In this document: piece by piece, positions 1-6,649 of the stretch
Numbering within the stretch: the first letter of the stretch is position 1
How the letters are laid out: each line of letters starts with the position of its first letter
Assembly: GCA_016763895.1 (NCBI GenBank)
Contig: JAESSV010000194.1
Coordinates: 1 to 6,988 of the forward strand
Reading direction: 5' to 3'
From: Magnetovibrio sp.
GTDB taxonomy: Bacteria > Pseudomonadota > Alphaproteobacteria > Rhodospirillales > Magnetovibrionaceae
DNA: 6,988 bases
Notes under the pieces: model-generated
What the model was told of the DNA's origin: nothing
Databases searched by the model: none
What the model saw: only the letters and a program-made list of their open reading frames with translations
Position numbers and translations under genes: made by a program

Positions 1-489
1 AAATCCACCATCGCCAATTTGGTGGAAAAGAAACTGCACTCAATGGGGCGTCACACGTACACCTTGGATGGCGATAATGTTCGTCATGGCCTGAACCGGG
101 ATTTGGGCTTTACCGATGCGGACCGGGTTGAAAACATCCGCCGCGTGGGTGAAACCGCACGTTTGATGTTGGATGCCGGCATGATCACCTTGGTTTCGTT
201 TATTTCGCCATTCATGTCTGAACGCCGCATGGCCCGAGAAATGGTCGAAGAAAATGAATTTATTGAAATTTTTGTCGACACGACCTTGGAAGAATGTGAA
301 CGCCGGGATGTGAAGGGGCTATATGCCAAGGCACGTGCCGGGAAAATCAAACATTTCACAGGCATCGATTCCGCCTATGAAGCCCCCACAAAATCCGAAA
401 TAGTGGTGAATGGCGACAAGACGTCTCCTGAGAAAGCTGCGGAAGAAATTGTCGAAGTGCTGTTGAAACGCGGTTTCTTAGAGCTGTAA
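1..489 (+). CDS. cysC: Adenylylsulfate (APS) kinase, 5' end missing
   Basis: The enzyme phosphorylates APS with ATP at the 3' hydroxyl to make PAPS, the cytosolic sulfate donor for sulfate reduction and for sulfotransferases. The frame is open from base 1. The first residues, KST, are the end of the Walker A loop (GxxGxGKST), so only about the first 30-40 residues of a stand-alone CysC are lost. Of the 162 visible residues, recognisable family blocks are [15 protein letters not shown] (23-37), the RVENIRR segment (42-48), FISPF (67-71), whose Ser69 matches the phosphoserine position of E. coli CysC, and [20 protein letters not shown] (102-121). The stop is TAA at 487-489. Because the N-terminus is outside the window, it could equally be the C-terminal half of a CysN/CysC (NodQ-like) fusion. 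An 80-bp gap separates it from the glycosyltransferase, so cotranscription is possible but not shown. Identity as an APS kinase is very secure. Confidence 0.95.
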   Translation, partial: KSTIANLVEKKLHSMGRHTYTLDGDNVRHGLNRDLGFTDADRVENIRRVGETARLMLDAGMITLVSFISPFMSERRMAREMVEENEFIEIFVDTTLEECERRDVKGLYAKARAGKIKHFTGIDSAYEAPTKSEIVVNGDKTSPEKAAEEIVEVLLKRGFLEL

Positions 490-569
490 AAAAACAGTTT
501 ATAAGGATTGCCCTGATCTTTGTGGAAATGTTAATGTGCCTTGACTTTTTATAGGGCGCAGGGGGCGCG

Positions 570-1487
570 ATGAACAACACTTGGAACCGCACCACCGTCG
601 TTATCGTCGTGCACAATTCTTGTGCTGTGATCGGGGAATGTCTCGATACATTTGGCACCGATAAAAAAATTATTTTGATCGATAATGCCAGTCAAGATAA
701 CACGTTGGACATTGTGCGGGAAAAAGCCCCCGACGCTCACATCATTCAAAATAAAATTGGCCTTGGTTATGGCAATGCGGCGTCCCAAGGCTTGGCTTTG
801 GTGGAAACCGAATTTGCCTTGATGATGAACCCTGATGCGGTGTTCGAGGCCGGCACCATCGAAAAATTAACGTCGGTCATGGACCAAGACGCGAGCACGG
901 GCATGATTTCTCCGATCTTGCCGTTGCCGGGTGGCGGGTATGACAAGGCCTGGAACGGGGCTTTTGATCGGCGTCCCTTGATGCCCAGCGACCGGGATGA
1001 GGAACCTCGCCCCGAAGGTCGGTTTTGCACATGGTATGTGTCGGGGGCGGTGATCTTGTTGCGCATGGAAGCCGCGCACAAAGCGGGTTTCTTTGATCCT
1101 GCAATATTTTTGTATTTCGAAGACGATGATTTGTGCATGCGCATCCAAAAATCTGGCTATACCATTCAAATCGAACCCGCCGCCGAAGCAACGCATGCGG
1201 TGGGCGGTTCCGTGGGGTCCGGTTGGGACAAGTCTTATGAAAAATTTTACCACATGGCATGGTCGCGTTTGTATTTCGAAGCCAAATACGTAAGCTTTGC
1301 CTCGGCCACCAATTTGGGCCTGAAACAAGCCTTGCGTTTTGGGCCAAAGGCGGTGCTTTATGGATTGACGTTGAACCGCCGCAAAGCAACGCGCGATTGG
1401 GCACGGTTTCGGGGCTCTTTGGCTTATTTAATGGGGGTTCCCGCCTCGAAAACAACCAAACGATCAAGACCGGAAATCTCAAAATGA
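570..1487 (+). CDS. Family 2 glycosyltransferase (WbbL/rhamnosyltransferase-like)
   Basis: Predicted to transfer a sugar from a nucleotide-sugar donor to a growing surface glycan at the cytoplasmic face of the membrane. The 305 residues form one GT-A domain. Visible motifs are the first strand VVIVVHNS (10-17), the nucleotide-binding IDNASQDNT (37-45), NPDA (87-90), which takes the DXD metal-site position in WbbL-like members, VSGA (157-160) and the acceptor/base motif FLYFEDDDLCMR (180-191), followed by a conserved His209. The basic C-terminal tail (residues 252-305) has no clear transmembrane helix, so association with the membrane is probably peripheral. The ATG at 570 follows a G-rich stretch (AGGGGGCGCG) that can serve as ribosome-binding site. 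The stop TGA (1485-1487) overlaps the next start as ATGA, indicating translational coupling. The family resembles rhamnosyltransferases, which suits the downstream epimerase, but donor and acceptor cannot be read from the sequence. Confidence 0.93.
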   Translation: MNNTWNRTTVVIVVHNSCAVIGECLDTFGTDKKIILIDNASQDNTLDIVREKAPDAHIIQNKIGLGYGNAASQGLALVETEFALMMNPDAVFEAGTIEKLTSVMDQDASTGMISPILPLPGGGYDKAWNGAFDRRPLMPSDRDEEPRPEGRFCTWYVSGAVILLRMEAAHKAGFFDPAIFLYFEDDDLCMRIQKSGYTIQIEPAAEATHAVGGSVGSGWDKSYEKFYHMAWSRLYFEAKYVSFASATNLGLKQALRFGPKAVLYGLTLNRRKATRDWARFRGSLAYLMGVPASKTTKRSRPEISK

Positions 1488-2707
1488 CCTCGTGTAGATT
1501 TTGCCATGCGCCGCTGACAACGCCCCTTGTTGATTTGGGCCACCAACCGCCCTCTAACAGCTATCTGAAAGCAGCGGACCAAGACGAAAAGGTCTATGGC
1601 CTTAAAGCAATGGTTTGTGATGCGTGCCATTTGGTGCAATTGGACACCACCGTCGACCCGGGTGAAATCTTTCACGATGACTATGCTTATTTTTCGTCGT
1701 TTTCAAAAAGCTGGGTCGCCCATGCAAAGGCTTATGCGGACAAAATGATCGCAAAGCTGGGTTTGGATGAAAATTCAAAAGTGGTTGAGGCCGCCAGCAA
1801 CGACGGTTATTTGTTACAGCACTTTTTAAAAGCGGGCGTGCCGGTGTTGGGGGTTGAACCATCGTCCAGCGTTGCCGAGGCCGCCCGTGAAAAAGGCGTC
1901 GAAACCATTGAGGCCTTTTTTAATGTTGAAACGGCTGAACGCTTAAAAAACGAAGGCCATGGGGCTGATTTAATTGCCGCCAATAATGTTTTGGCGCACG
2001 TCCCCGACATCAACGGGTTTGTGGGTGGCTTTGCAACTTTGTTGAAGCAAGATGGTGTTTTAACCGTCGAATTTCCGCATCTGTTGAACATGCTGAATTT
2101 GGTACAGTTCGACACCATTTATCATGAACATTATTTTTACCTGTCGCTGTTATCCGTAGAGGCGGTGTTCAAGGCGCACGGTCTTCGTGTTTTTGATGTG
2201 GAAGAAATTTCCACCCACGGCGGATCGCTCCGCGTGTTTGCTTGCAAGGCGAACTCGACGGTTCACGACGCCACGTTGGCGCTTGAGGCCATGCGCAAAA
2301 AAGAACAAGACGCCGGATTGGAAAGTGGTGCGGCTTATCAAGGTTTTTCAGACAAGGTCGCCAAGGTGCGCGAAGGCTTGTTGGCCTTTCTTAAATCTGT
2401 TCGAGACGAAGGCAAAACCGTTGTCGGGTATGGTGCGGCGGCCAAGGGCAACACGTTGATGAATTTTTGCAACATTGGCGCCGACGATATTGATTTTGTG
2501 GTGGACGCGAACGATTGGAAACAAGGCCGATTTTTACCCGGAAGCCGCATTCCGGTGTTGGCGCCGGACCACATCAAAAGCGCCAGACCGGATTTCGTGT
2601 TGATCTTGCCGTGGAATTTGCGCGATGAAATTTCCAGCCAAATGGCCTATATTCAAGATTGGGGTGGGCAATTTGTGGTCGCCATTCCCGAAATTGAGGT
2701 TTGGTGA
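1484..2707 (+). CDS. SAM-dependent sugar C-methyltransferase (NovU/TylCIII/TcaB9 type)
   Basis: Enzymes of this family add a methyl group to carbon 3 (sometimes 5) of a dTDP-4-keto-6-deoxysugar, giving branched sugars. The 407 residues match the usual ~410-residue length and three-part layout: an N-terminal zinc domain with CxxC pairs at Cys4/Cys7 and Cys45/Cys48; a Rossmann methyltransferase core with VVEAASNDGYLL (100-111, the SAM glycine-type loop), GVEPS (123-127) and AANNVLAHVPD (165-175); and a C-terminal domain with GYGAAAKGNTLMN (315-327). The family's catalytic patch is present as Tyr213-His214-Glu215-His216. The start is taken at 1484 because CRFC, the zinc motif, begins three residues later and the ATG overlaps the preceding stop; the frame stays open upstream to 1259, but that part lies wholly within the glycosyltransferase gene. 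Some relatives near glycan clusters methylate other substrates, so the exact substrate is inference. Family assignment is secure. Confidence 0.93.
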   Translation: MTSCRFCHAPLTTPLVDLGHQPPSNSYLKAADQDEKVYGLKAMVCDACHLVQLDTTVDPGEIFHDDYAYFSSFSKSWVAHAKAYADKMIAKLGLDENSKVVEAASNDGYLLQHFLKAGVPVLGVEPSSSVAEAAREKGVETIEAFFNVETAERLKNEGHGADLIAANNVLAHVPDINGFVGGFATLLKQDGVLTVEFPHLLNMLNLVQFDTIYHEHYFYLSLLSVEAVFKAHGLRVFDVEEISTHGGSLRVFACKANSTVHDATLALEAMRKKEQDAGLESGAAYQGFSDKVAKVREGLLAFLKSVRDEGKTVVGYGAAAKGNTLMNFCNIGADDIDFVVDANDWKQGRFLPGSRIPVLAPDHIKSARPDFVLILPWNLRDEISSQMAYIQDWGGQFVVAIPEIEVW

Positions 2708-3237
2708 TGCAGATTGAAAAAACATCCATCGACGGCGTGTTGGTGACATCTTTGCAAAAATTTGAAGATGAACGCGGGTTCTTTGCGCGCACGTATTGCC
2801 AACAAGAATTTTCCGACGCGGGTGTCGATATTCAATTGATTCAAACCAACGTGTCGGGCAACAAAACCAAAGGCACCTTGCGCGGCTTGCATTATCAAGG
2901 CGAACCTCACCCGGACAAAAAATTGGTGACGTGTTCGCGTGGCTCTGTTTTTGACGTGGCCGTTGATTTGCGAAAAGATTCTGGCACGTACCTTAAATGG
3001 TTCGGTTCAATCTTAAGCGCTGAAAACCGCAAAGGCTTGTACGTGCCGCCCGGTTGCGCCCACGGATTTATCACGTTGGAAGACGACACGGATGTGAACT
3101 ATTTGATGGGCACACACTTTGTCGCCGAACTTTCATGTGGCGTGCGTTGGAACGACCCAGCGTTCGGCATTGAATGGCCTGCTGAACCTCAAAACATCAA
3201 TGACCGAGACGCGAATTTCCCAAACTGGGCGGGCTAG
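2707..3237 (+). CDS. rfbC: dTDP-4-dehydrorhamnose 3,5-epimerase family protein
   Basis: RmlC/RfbC is a cytosolic cupin that epimerises C3 and C5 of dTDP-4-keto-6-deoxyglucose on the way to dTDP-L-rhamnose and related L-sugars. The 176 residues align without gaps to Salmonella RmlC over the core: DERGFF (21-26), LRGLHYQ (58-64) with catalytic His62, Lys72, the cupin segment GCAHGF (116-121), Tyr132 at the catalytic Tyr position, and RWNDPAFGIEWP (147-158). The usual TxYY of the active site reads THF here, with His137 and Phe138 instead of Tyr-Tyr, so substrate or reaction may differ from the textbook enzyme. The start at 2707 overlaps the methyltransferase stop (TGATG) and follows GAGG at 2696-2699, seven bases upstream; GTG 2704 and TTG 2701 are less likely. 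Its stop codon overlaps that of the opposing gene. No rmlA, rmlB or rmlD lies in the window. Confidence 0.93.
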   Translation: MQIEKTSIDGVLVTSLQKFEDERGFFARTYCQQEFSDAGVDIQLIQTNVSGNKTKGTLRGLHYQGEPHPDKKLVTCSRGSVFDVAVDLRKDSGTYLKWFGSILSAENRKGLYVPPGCAHGFITLEDDTDVNYLMGTHFVAELSCGVRWNDPAFGIEWPAEPQNINDRDANFPNWAG

Positions 3238-5792
3238 GATTTGTCATCCTCGGGAACATAAGTCGCAGCAAAGGCCTCCGCATCGGCGCGGATGAAGGTG
3301 TAGGCATGTCCTGAGATGGGGGTGGACGTGTTTGATGTGAGGCGTGTCCGTTTGCCTGAGCATGTTCGTCGATATGCTCTGAAGGCCTGCGCCTCGATGC
3401 CCCACGCCTTGGCGATAGGATCTTTATGGTGATACAAATATCCTGGTATTTTACGATCCCAGTCCGAGTGTGAATAATGATAAAGGCACACACCTTCGGC
3501 GAGGTCACCAAACTTAGTTTCCTCACTAAGGTACGGTGCAAATATGATGGTGTTTTGGGTCCTTAGCCATGCCGCGAATTCATCTTGACCCAGCCATCCC
3601 TGAGGAGTTAGCCAGCCTTTTAAGGACATGGTCTCAAGCCCCAAACCGCTGAGGTCATGAAAAACCCAAGCTTGCAGATGCTCTGGTAAATTTTGGTCCT
3701 GAATATATTTACACTGACCTTTTGCCCATGGGCGGATTTGGTCAATCGTTGCCAAGGCTGTGGCCTGATCCCGGGCCGCGCGGTTGGGTGTGCCCAACAA
3801 CACCCCCATGAAACCGTCAAGACTTTCTGCAAACAGGCCGCCCACCGTGATGGCCCCCCGCTGGTCCGGAACCATGCAGCCCCGACCCAGCAACTGGCCC
3901 TTTTCATCCACAATGTCTTGAATGTTGTGGCCAAAGATCCTCGCTAGGATTTTGTTAGAACGTTGACCGACATCAAAGCGGTCCGCAAGCTCTTGCCCCT
4001 TAAGGGTCCGCCACGACCTGCCTTTAATGGTATCCACATGCTCATTAGCATCCCGTGTGGTGACGGTGACGTCCAGGGCCGGGGCCAAGGCCAAGATCAT
4101 TTGATGCAGGCTCTTCGGCTCGCCATCATCGCCTATTAATATTCCCCCATCATCCGTTGGTTTTGTGTTGAGGATCAAACGGATTTCGGTTCCGTATGCG
4201 GTTAACTTTTCAGCCTCTGTCGCTTTGCGCAACAGGGGGCGTTGGCCTGTGCCGTGTTGAAATTCCAAGACCCGGGTATCTTCGTTACCTTTTTGATAAG
4301 ACCGGGTGATGAGGGTGACGTGATCGGCAATCATGAATGTGGAAAAGAAGCCAATGCCAAAGCGTCCGGTGGCGCTAAAATCAGCCTCGGCCAATTTGGG
4401 GTATTCCCGGCGCATGATGTCTGATCCCCAAAAACTGGTGCCAAAATTCAACAGGTTGTTTACAATGACGTCGTTGCTCATACCCAATCCGGTGTCGGTG
4501 ATGATCAAGGTGTTGTCCGACGTCAATTCAATGTCGATGCTGTATTGTTTATCGCTTTCTTCGTTGCCATCCAATACGGCCCGGGCCCGCACCGCATCGG
4601 CAGAATTTTGGATGATTTCGCGGATCGCCATGCGTGGGTTATTTCCATACAAGGCCTTGCCGCCCAGTTTATCAATTAAATCTGGTATATCGGAAATGTG
4701 CAGGGCCGTATCCACGGTGCCCCAACCGTCAATTTGCACCGAATTTTTTAAACGTGCCGGTGTTTCGATGTTGCGAATGCGTCGAACTTTAAACCGACGG
4801 AAATTCCCATGATCGGCCAACATGGCATCCGTTTGGCTCAATTCCCGATCCGCCATGGTTAAGGTGTCATAACACAACCACCAAGCCTCGCTTTTTTGGC
4901 AGGTAAAGGGGCGTTTCGAGGTGTAATCAAAGGCATCGTCATCTACCGTAACCTGGTTCAAAAGATTTTGGAATTCCCAGTGCAGTTTCGATGTGCCTTG
5001 CGGTTGGCGCAACGCAAACAAAAAACTAGGCGCGCGCCGAGAATCCAAATGACACATATCCGCCGTGCGCAAAATAGCGGCAATTTTTAACGCATCAACG
5101 GTGCCCATATTGGGGAAGTTAGTCGAGGCAGCAGGGGTCCTGCTTGCAAATTCTTCTTCGACTTTTTCAATAGACCACCAATGGCTATGGGCGATTTTAC
5201 CGATGATGTGACCAAAATCGTCAAGCAAATCGGAATCGTCCAACAGTTTGTATGTTGCTCCGTTGTTAGGAACTGTCCATGATCGAGACAATAATTTTTT
5301 TGCATTTTTGGCACGTAAGGCGCGCAATATTTCGGGAATTGCATCTTGCACAATACGCCCACTGGGGGCTTGGACATCAAAGTCGGGGCCATTTTCACCC
5401 CGCCGCTTGGCCACATGCCGAACAGTTTGAGCCCAAAGGGGATCAGATTTAAGTTTGTCCCACCCACCCACGGCGGCCACGCTCATAGCCGCATCATGCA
5501 ATAAAATAGCCCCACCCAAAACAAAGGCTTCCGCCGGGTTCATGCGGTATTTGGGGCCGATGATTTTATCAGCAAGACCCCACAAGGCATCCATATGTGT
5601 GATGTCGTGAACCGTTAAGCCGGGTATGTCGTTGTGGGTTCCTTTGACCAAATCTGCAACACGGGCCCGCATGCCAATATAGGCTGTTCTCAGCTTGGTC
5701 CGATCAGCGGCGTGTTTGTCTTTGCCCTTTTTACCTAGGGTGCGTTTCCAAAGCCCGGTTGATTGGTATGTCATATAGAACGCAGCCCCCAT
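3234..5792 (-). CDS. HD-type hydrolase domain fused to HSP90-like (GHKL) ATPase
   Basis: Not a housekeeping protein I can name: an 852-residue two-module protein with no signal peptide or membrane helix, hence cytosolic. Residues about 30-330 look like an HD-superfamily domain with an extension: HDITH (62-66), the HD pair His99-Asp100 in GGAILLHDAAM, HSH (202-204) and Asp245 in ILRTADMCHLD, so the metal-binding set seems complete. Residues about 375-545 are an HSP90-type ATPase: N box REIIQNSADA (391-400; Glu392, Asn396, Asp399), G1 box ITDTGLGMS (431-439), lid NLLNFGTSF (446-454), G2 box GRFGIGFFSTFMIAD (476-490), G3 box YGTEIRL (533-539). A transducer-like part follows with VGGLFAESLDG and GTPNRAARD (667-675); residues 690-852 are unassigned. 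Similar HD-HSP90 fusions are proposed bacterial conflict/defence proteins; this role is inference. ATG 5792 has no Shine-Dalgarno; ATG 5774 (residue 7) has GGGGGCTG upstream and may be the real start. Confidence 0.9.
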   Translation of the reverse strand: MGAAFYMTYQSTGLWKRTLGKKGKDKHAADRTKLRTAYIGMRARVADLVKGTHNDIPGLTVHDITHMDALWGLADKIIGPKYRMNPAEAFVLGGAILLHDAAMSVAAVGGWDKLKSDPLWAQTVRHVAKRRGENGPDFDVQAPSGRIVQDAIPEILRALRAKNAKKLLSRSWTVPNNGATYKLLDDSDLLDDFGHIIGKIAHSHWWSIEKVEEEFASRTPAASTNFPNMGTVDALKIAAILRTADMCHLDSRRAPSFLFALRQPQGTSKLHWEFQNLLNQVTVDDDAFDYTSKRPFTCQKSEAWWLCYDTLTMADRELSQTDAMLADHGNFRRFKVRRIRNIETPARLKNSVQIDGWGTVDTALHISDIPDLIDKLGGKALYGNNPRMAIREIIQNSADAVRARAVLDGNEESDKQYSIDIELTSDNTLIITDTGLGMSNDVIVNNLLNFGTSFWGSDIMRREYPKLAEADFSATGRFGIGFFSTFMIADHVTLITRSYQKGNEDTRVLEFQHGTGQRPLLRKATEAEKLTAYGTEIRLILNTKPTDDGGILIGDDGEPKSLHQMILALAPALDVTVTTRDANEHVDTIKGRSWRTLKGQELADRFDVGQRSNKILARIFGHNIQDIVDEKGQLLGRGCMVPDQRGAITVGGLFAESLDGFMGVLLGTPNRAARDQATALATIDQIRPWAKGQCKYIQDQNLPEHLQAWVFHDLSGLGLETMSLKGWLTPQGWLGQDEFAAWLRTQNTIIFAPYLSEETKFGDLAEGVCLYHYSHSDWDRKIPGYLYHHKDPIAKAWGIEAQAFRAYRRTCSGKRTRLTSNTSTPISGHAYTFIRADAEAFAATYVPEDDKS

Positions 5793-5795
5793 GAG

Positions 5796-5822
5796 GTGTA
5801 AAAGTGTTCATATTTTTTACAC
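5796..5822. promoter_or_regulatory. Inverted repeat upstream of the HD-HSP90 gene, operator candidate
   Basis: GTGTAAAA (5796-5803) and TTTTACAC (5815-5822) are a perfect 8-bp inverted repeat with an 11-base AT-rich spacer. The arms lie 3 bases upstream of the ATG at 5792 and within the only 65-bp gap before this gene, so the element must overlap its promoter or leader. Arm centres are about 19 bp apart, near two helical turns, which would suit a dimeric regulator. In RNA the stem is weak (A/U rich) and has no trailing U tract at the right place, so it does not look like a terminator. Confidence 0.5.
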
Positions 5823-5857
5823 ATATAGGGGCGTGTGTCGAGGGAACGGTGATGTTT

Positions 5858-6610
5858 TTATTCTTTGATGCCAATAACCGATCCGTTGACGCGGGTGAGC
5901 ATCATGCGAATGTTGTTGGTGCTTAGGTATTCATCAACGGCTTTGCGCGCACCTTCCCAATCCCCATAATCATCAATGATCAGAATGCCGCCTTTGACCA
6001 ATTTGGGAAACAGGTGGTCCATTTCGTGTTTGGTGGACTTGTACCAATCGGTATCTAGGCGCAACAAGGCAATGTCACCCTTGGGGGACTGGCTGGGGAT
6101 GGTGTCTTCGACCATGCCTTTGCAAAATTTGAAATCATTGATGTTCAAGCCCAAAGATTTGAGGTTGGCTTGCACGTCTTCTAGGGACGCCATGCACCAA
6201 TTTGAGCTTTCGGTGCCGGTGCGTTTTTCCAAGAATTCTTCCATGGCATCGTTCCCGCCCATGGTCACATCTTCGGCGGTTGGAATTGACATGCCTTCGA
6301 AGGTGTCAAAAAGATACATGTCGCGTTTATCGTTCAAGGCCTTAAAGGTCAGCGCCGCAGCGCCCATAGCCCCGCCTCGCCACACACCGCATTCGATAAC
6401 GGCTCCAGAAATTTTGTGTTTGGAAATGTGACGTGCCGCTGTGATGAGCGCGAACAAACGGTCATGGCCGATCATGGTGAACGGTGTCACCGCTTGAATG
6501 GTTGCAATCGCATCACCGTCAAAATCTTTTGGGAATTTTCCGGGCTTGTGAGCTTCCAGACCAAATAGGTGTGTAAAGCCTTTGATGAGGGCGTTTTTAT
6601 TGATGCGCAT
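5858..6610 (-). CDS. TylF/MycF-family sugar O-methyltransferase
   Basis: Members of this SAM- and Mg-dependent family (macrocin O-methyltransferase type) methylate hydroxyls of sugars; in polysaccharide clusters they are thought to decorate or cap the glycan. The 250 residues cover the complete domain: SAM-binding GAVIECGVWRGGAM (69-82), YLFDTFEGM (99-107), and the metal/catalytic region LLRLDTDWYKST (182-193) with Asp186 and Asp188, then GGILIIDDYGDWEGARKAVD (207-226) with Asp213-Asp214, the usual metal ligands. The start at 6610 has AGGA with seven-base spacing and keeps the whole domain. It lies 65 bp upstream of the HD-HSP90 gene on the same strand, so read-through into that gene is possible. 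The start region carries a tandem duplication that also forms a short upstream ORF, and a sigma70-like promoter lies just upstream. Family assignment is secure; the sugar and position methylated are unknown. Confidence 0.93.
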   Translation of the reverse strand: MRINKNALIKGFTHLFGLEAHKPGKFPKDFDGDAIATIQAVTPFTMIGHDRLFALITAARHISKHKISGAVIECGVWRGGAMGAAALTFKALNDKRDMYLFDTFEGMSIPTAEDVTMGGNDAMEEFLEKRTGTESSNWCMASLEDVQANLKSLGLNINDFKFCKGMVEDTIPSQSPKGDIALLRLDTDWYKSTKHEMDHLFPKLVKGGILIIDDYGDWEGARKAVDEYLSTNNIRMMLTRVNGSVIGIKE

Positions 6611-6623
6611 GGAGTTTCCTCAT
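6597..6623 (-). other. 8-codon upstream ORF overlapping the TylF-type start
   Basis: The ATG of the first repeat copy (6623-6621) opens a reading frame MRKLHAHQ that ends at TAA 6599-6597, eleven bases past the first base of the methyltransferase start codon. It has the same ribosome-binding site as the real gene, so ribosomes could load on it. Whether it is translated, or modulates the methyltransferase by competition or reinitiation, is not known; it may be merely a by-product of the tandem duplication. Confidence 0.4.
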
Positions 6624-6633
6624 GGTGTTTCCT
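6608..6633 (-). repeat. 13-bp tandem repeat duplicating RBS and start codon
   Basis: On the minus strand AGGAAACACCATG (6633-6621) is followed directly by AGGAAACTCCATG (6620-6608), two copies differing at one base. Each copy holds a Shine-Dalgarno-like AGGA and an ATG with the same seven-base spacing. The second ATG starts the TylF-type methyltransferase; the first is out of frame with it, because 13 is not a multiple of three. A recent slippage duplication of the translation start is the simplest explanation. Confidence 0.85.
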
Positions 6634-6649
6634 CGACGTTTAAGTCTGA

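Noticed and set aside
481..500. Hairpin GAGCTGT / ACAGTTT with an A6 loop at the end of cysC as an intrinsic terminator
   Set aside because: The stem has only four Watson-Crick pairs at its core plus one A-U and G-U pairs, and no U tract follows, so termination is unlikely.
508..535. TTGCCC-16-GTTAAT as a promoter for the glycosyltransferase operon
   Set aside because: The match to sigma70 boxes is weak and several equally poor alternatives exist in this 80-bp gap (for example TTTATA at 498). A promoter here is plausible but cannot be placed.
1259..1483. N-terminal extension of the C-methyltransferase to base 1259
   Set aside because: The extra 75 residues come from reading the glycosyltransferase gene in another frame, the zinc motif of the family starts right after the ATG at 1484, and that ATG overlaps the previous stop in the usual coupled way.
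3620..5467. Other open frames of 60-160 codons on both strands inside the HD-HSP90 gene
   Set aside because: They overlap the well-supported 852-residue frame, show no domain motifs and have shadow-like composition.
3234..5792. Calling the large minus-strand gene htpG (housekeeping HSP90 chaperone)
   Set aside because: HtpG is about 630 residues and begins with the ATPase domain; here some 375 residues with an HD-type domain precede it, and the region after the ATPase lacks a recognisable HtpG C-terminal dimerisation domain.
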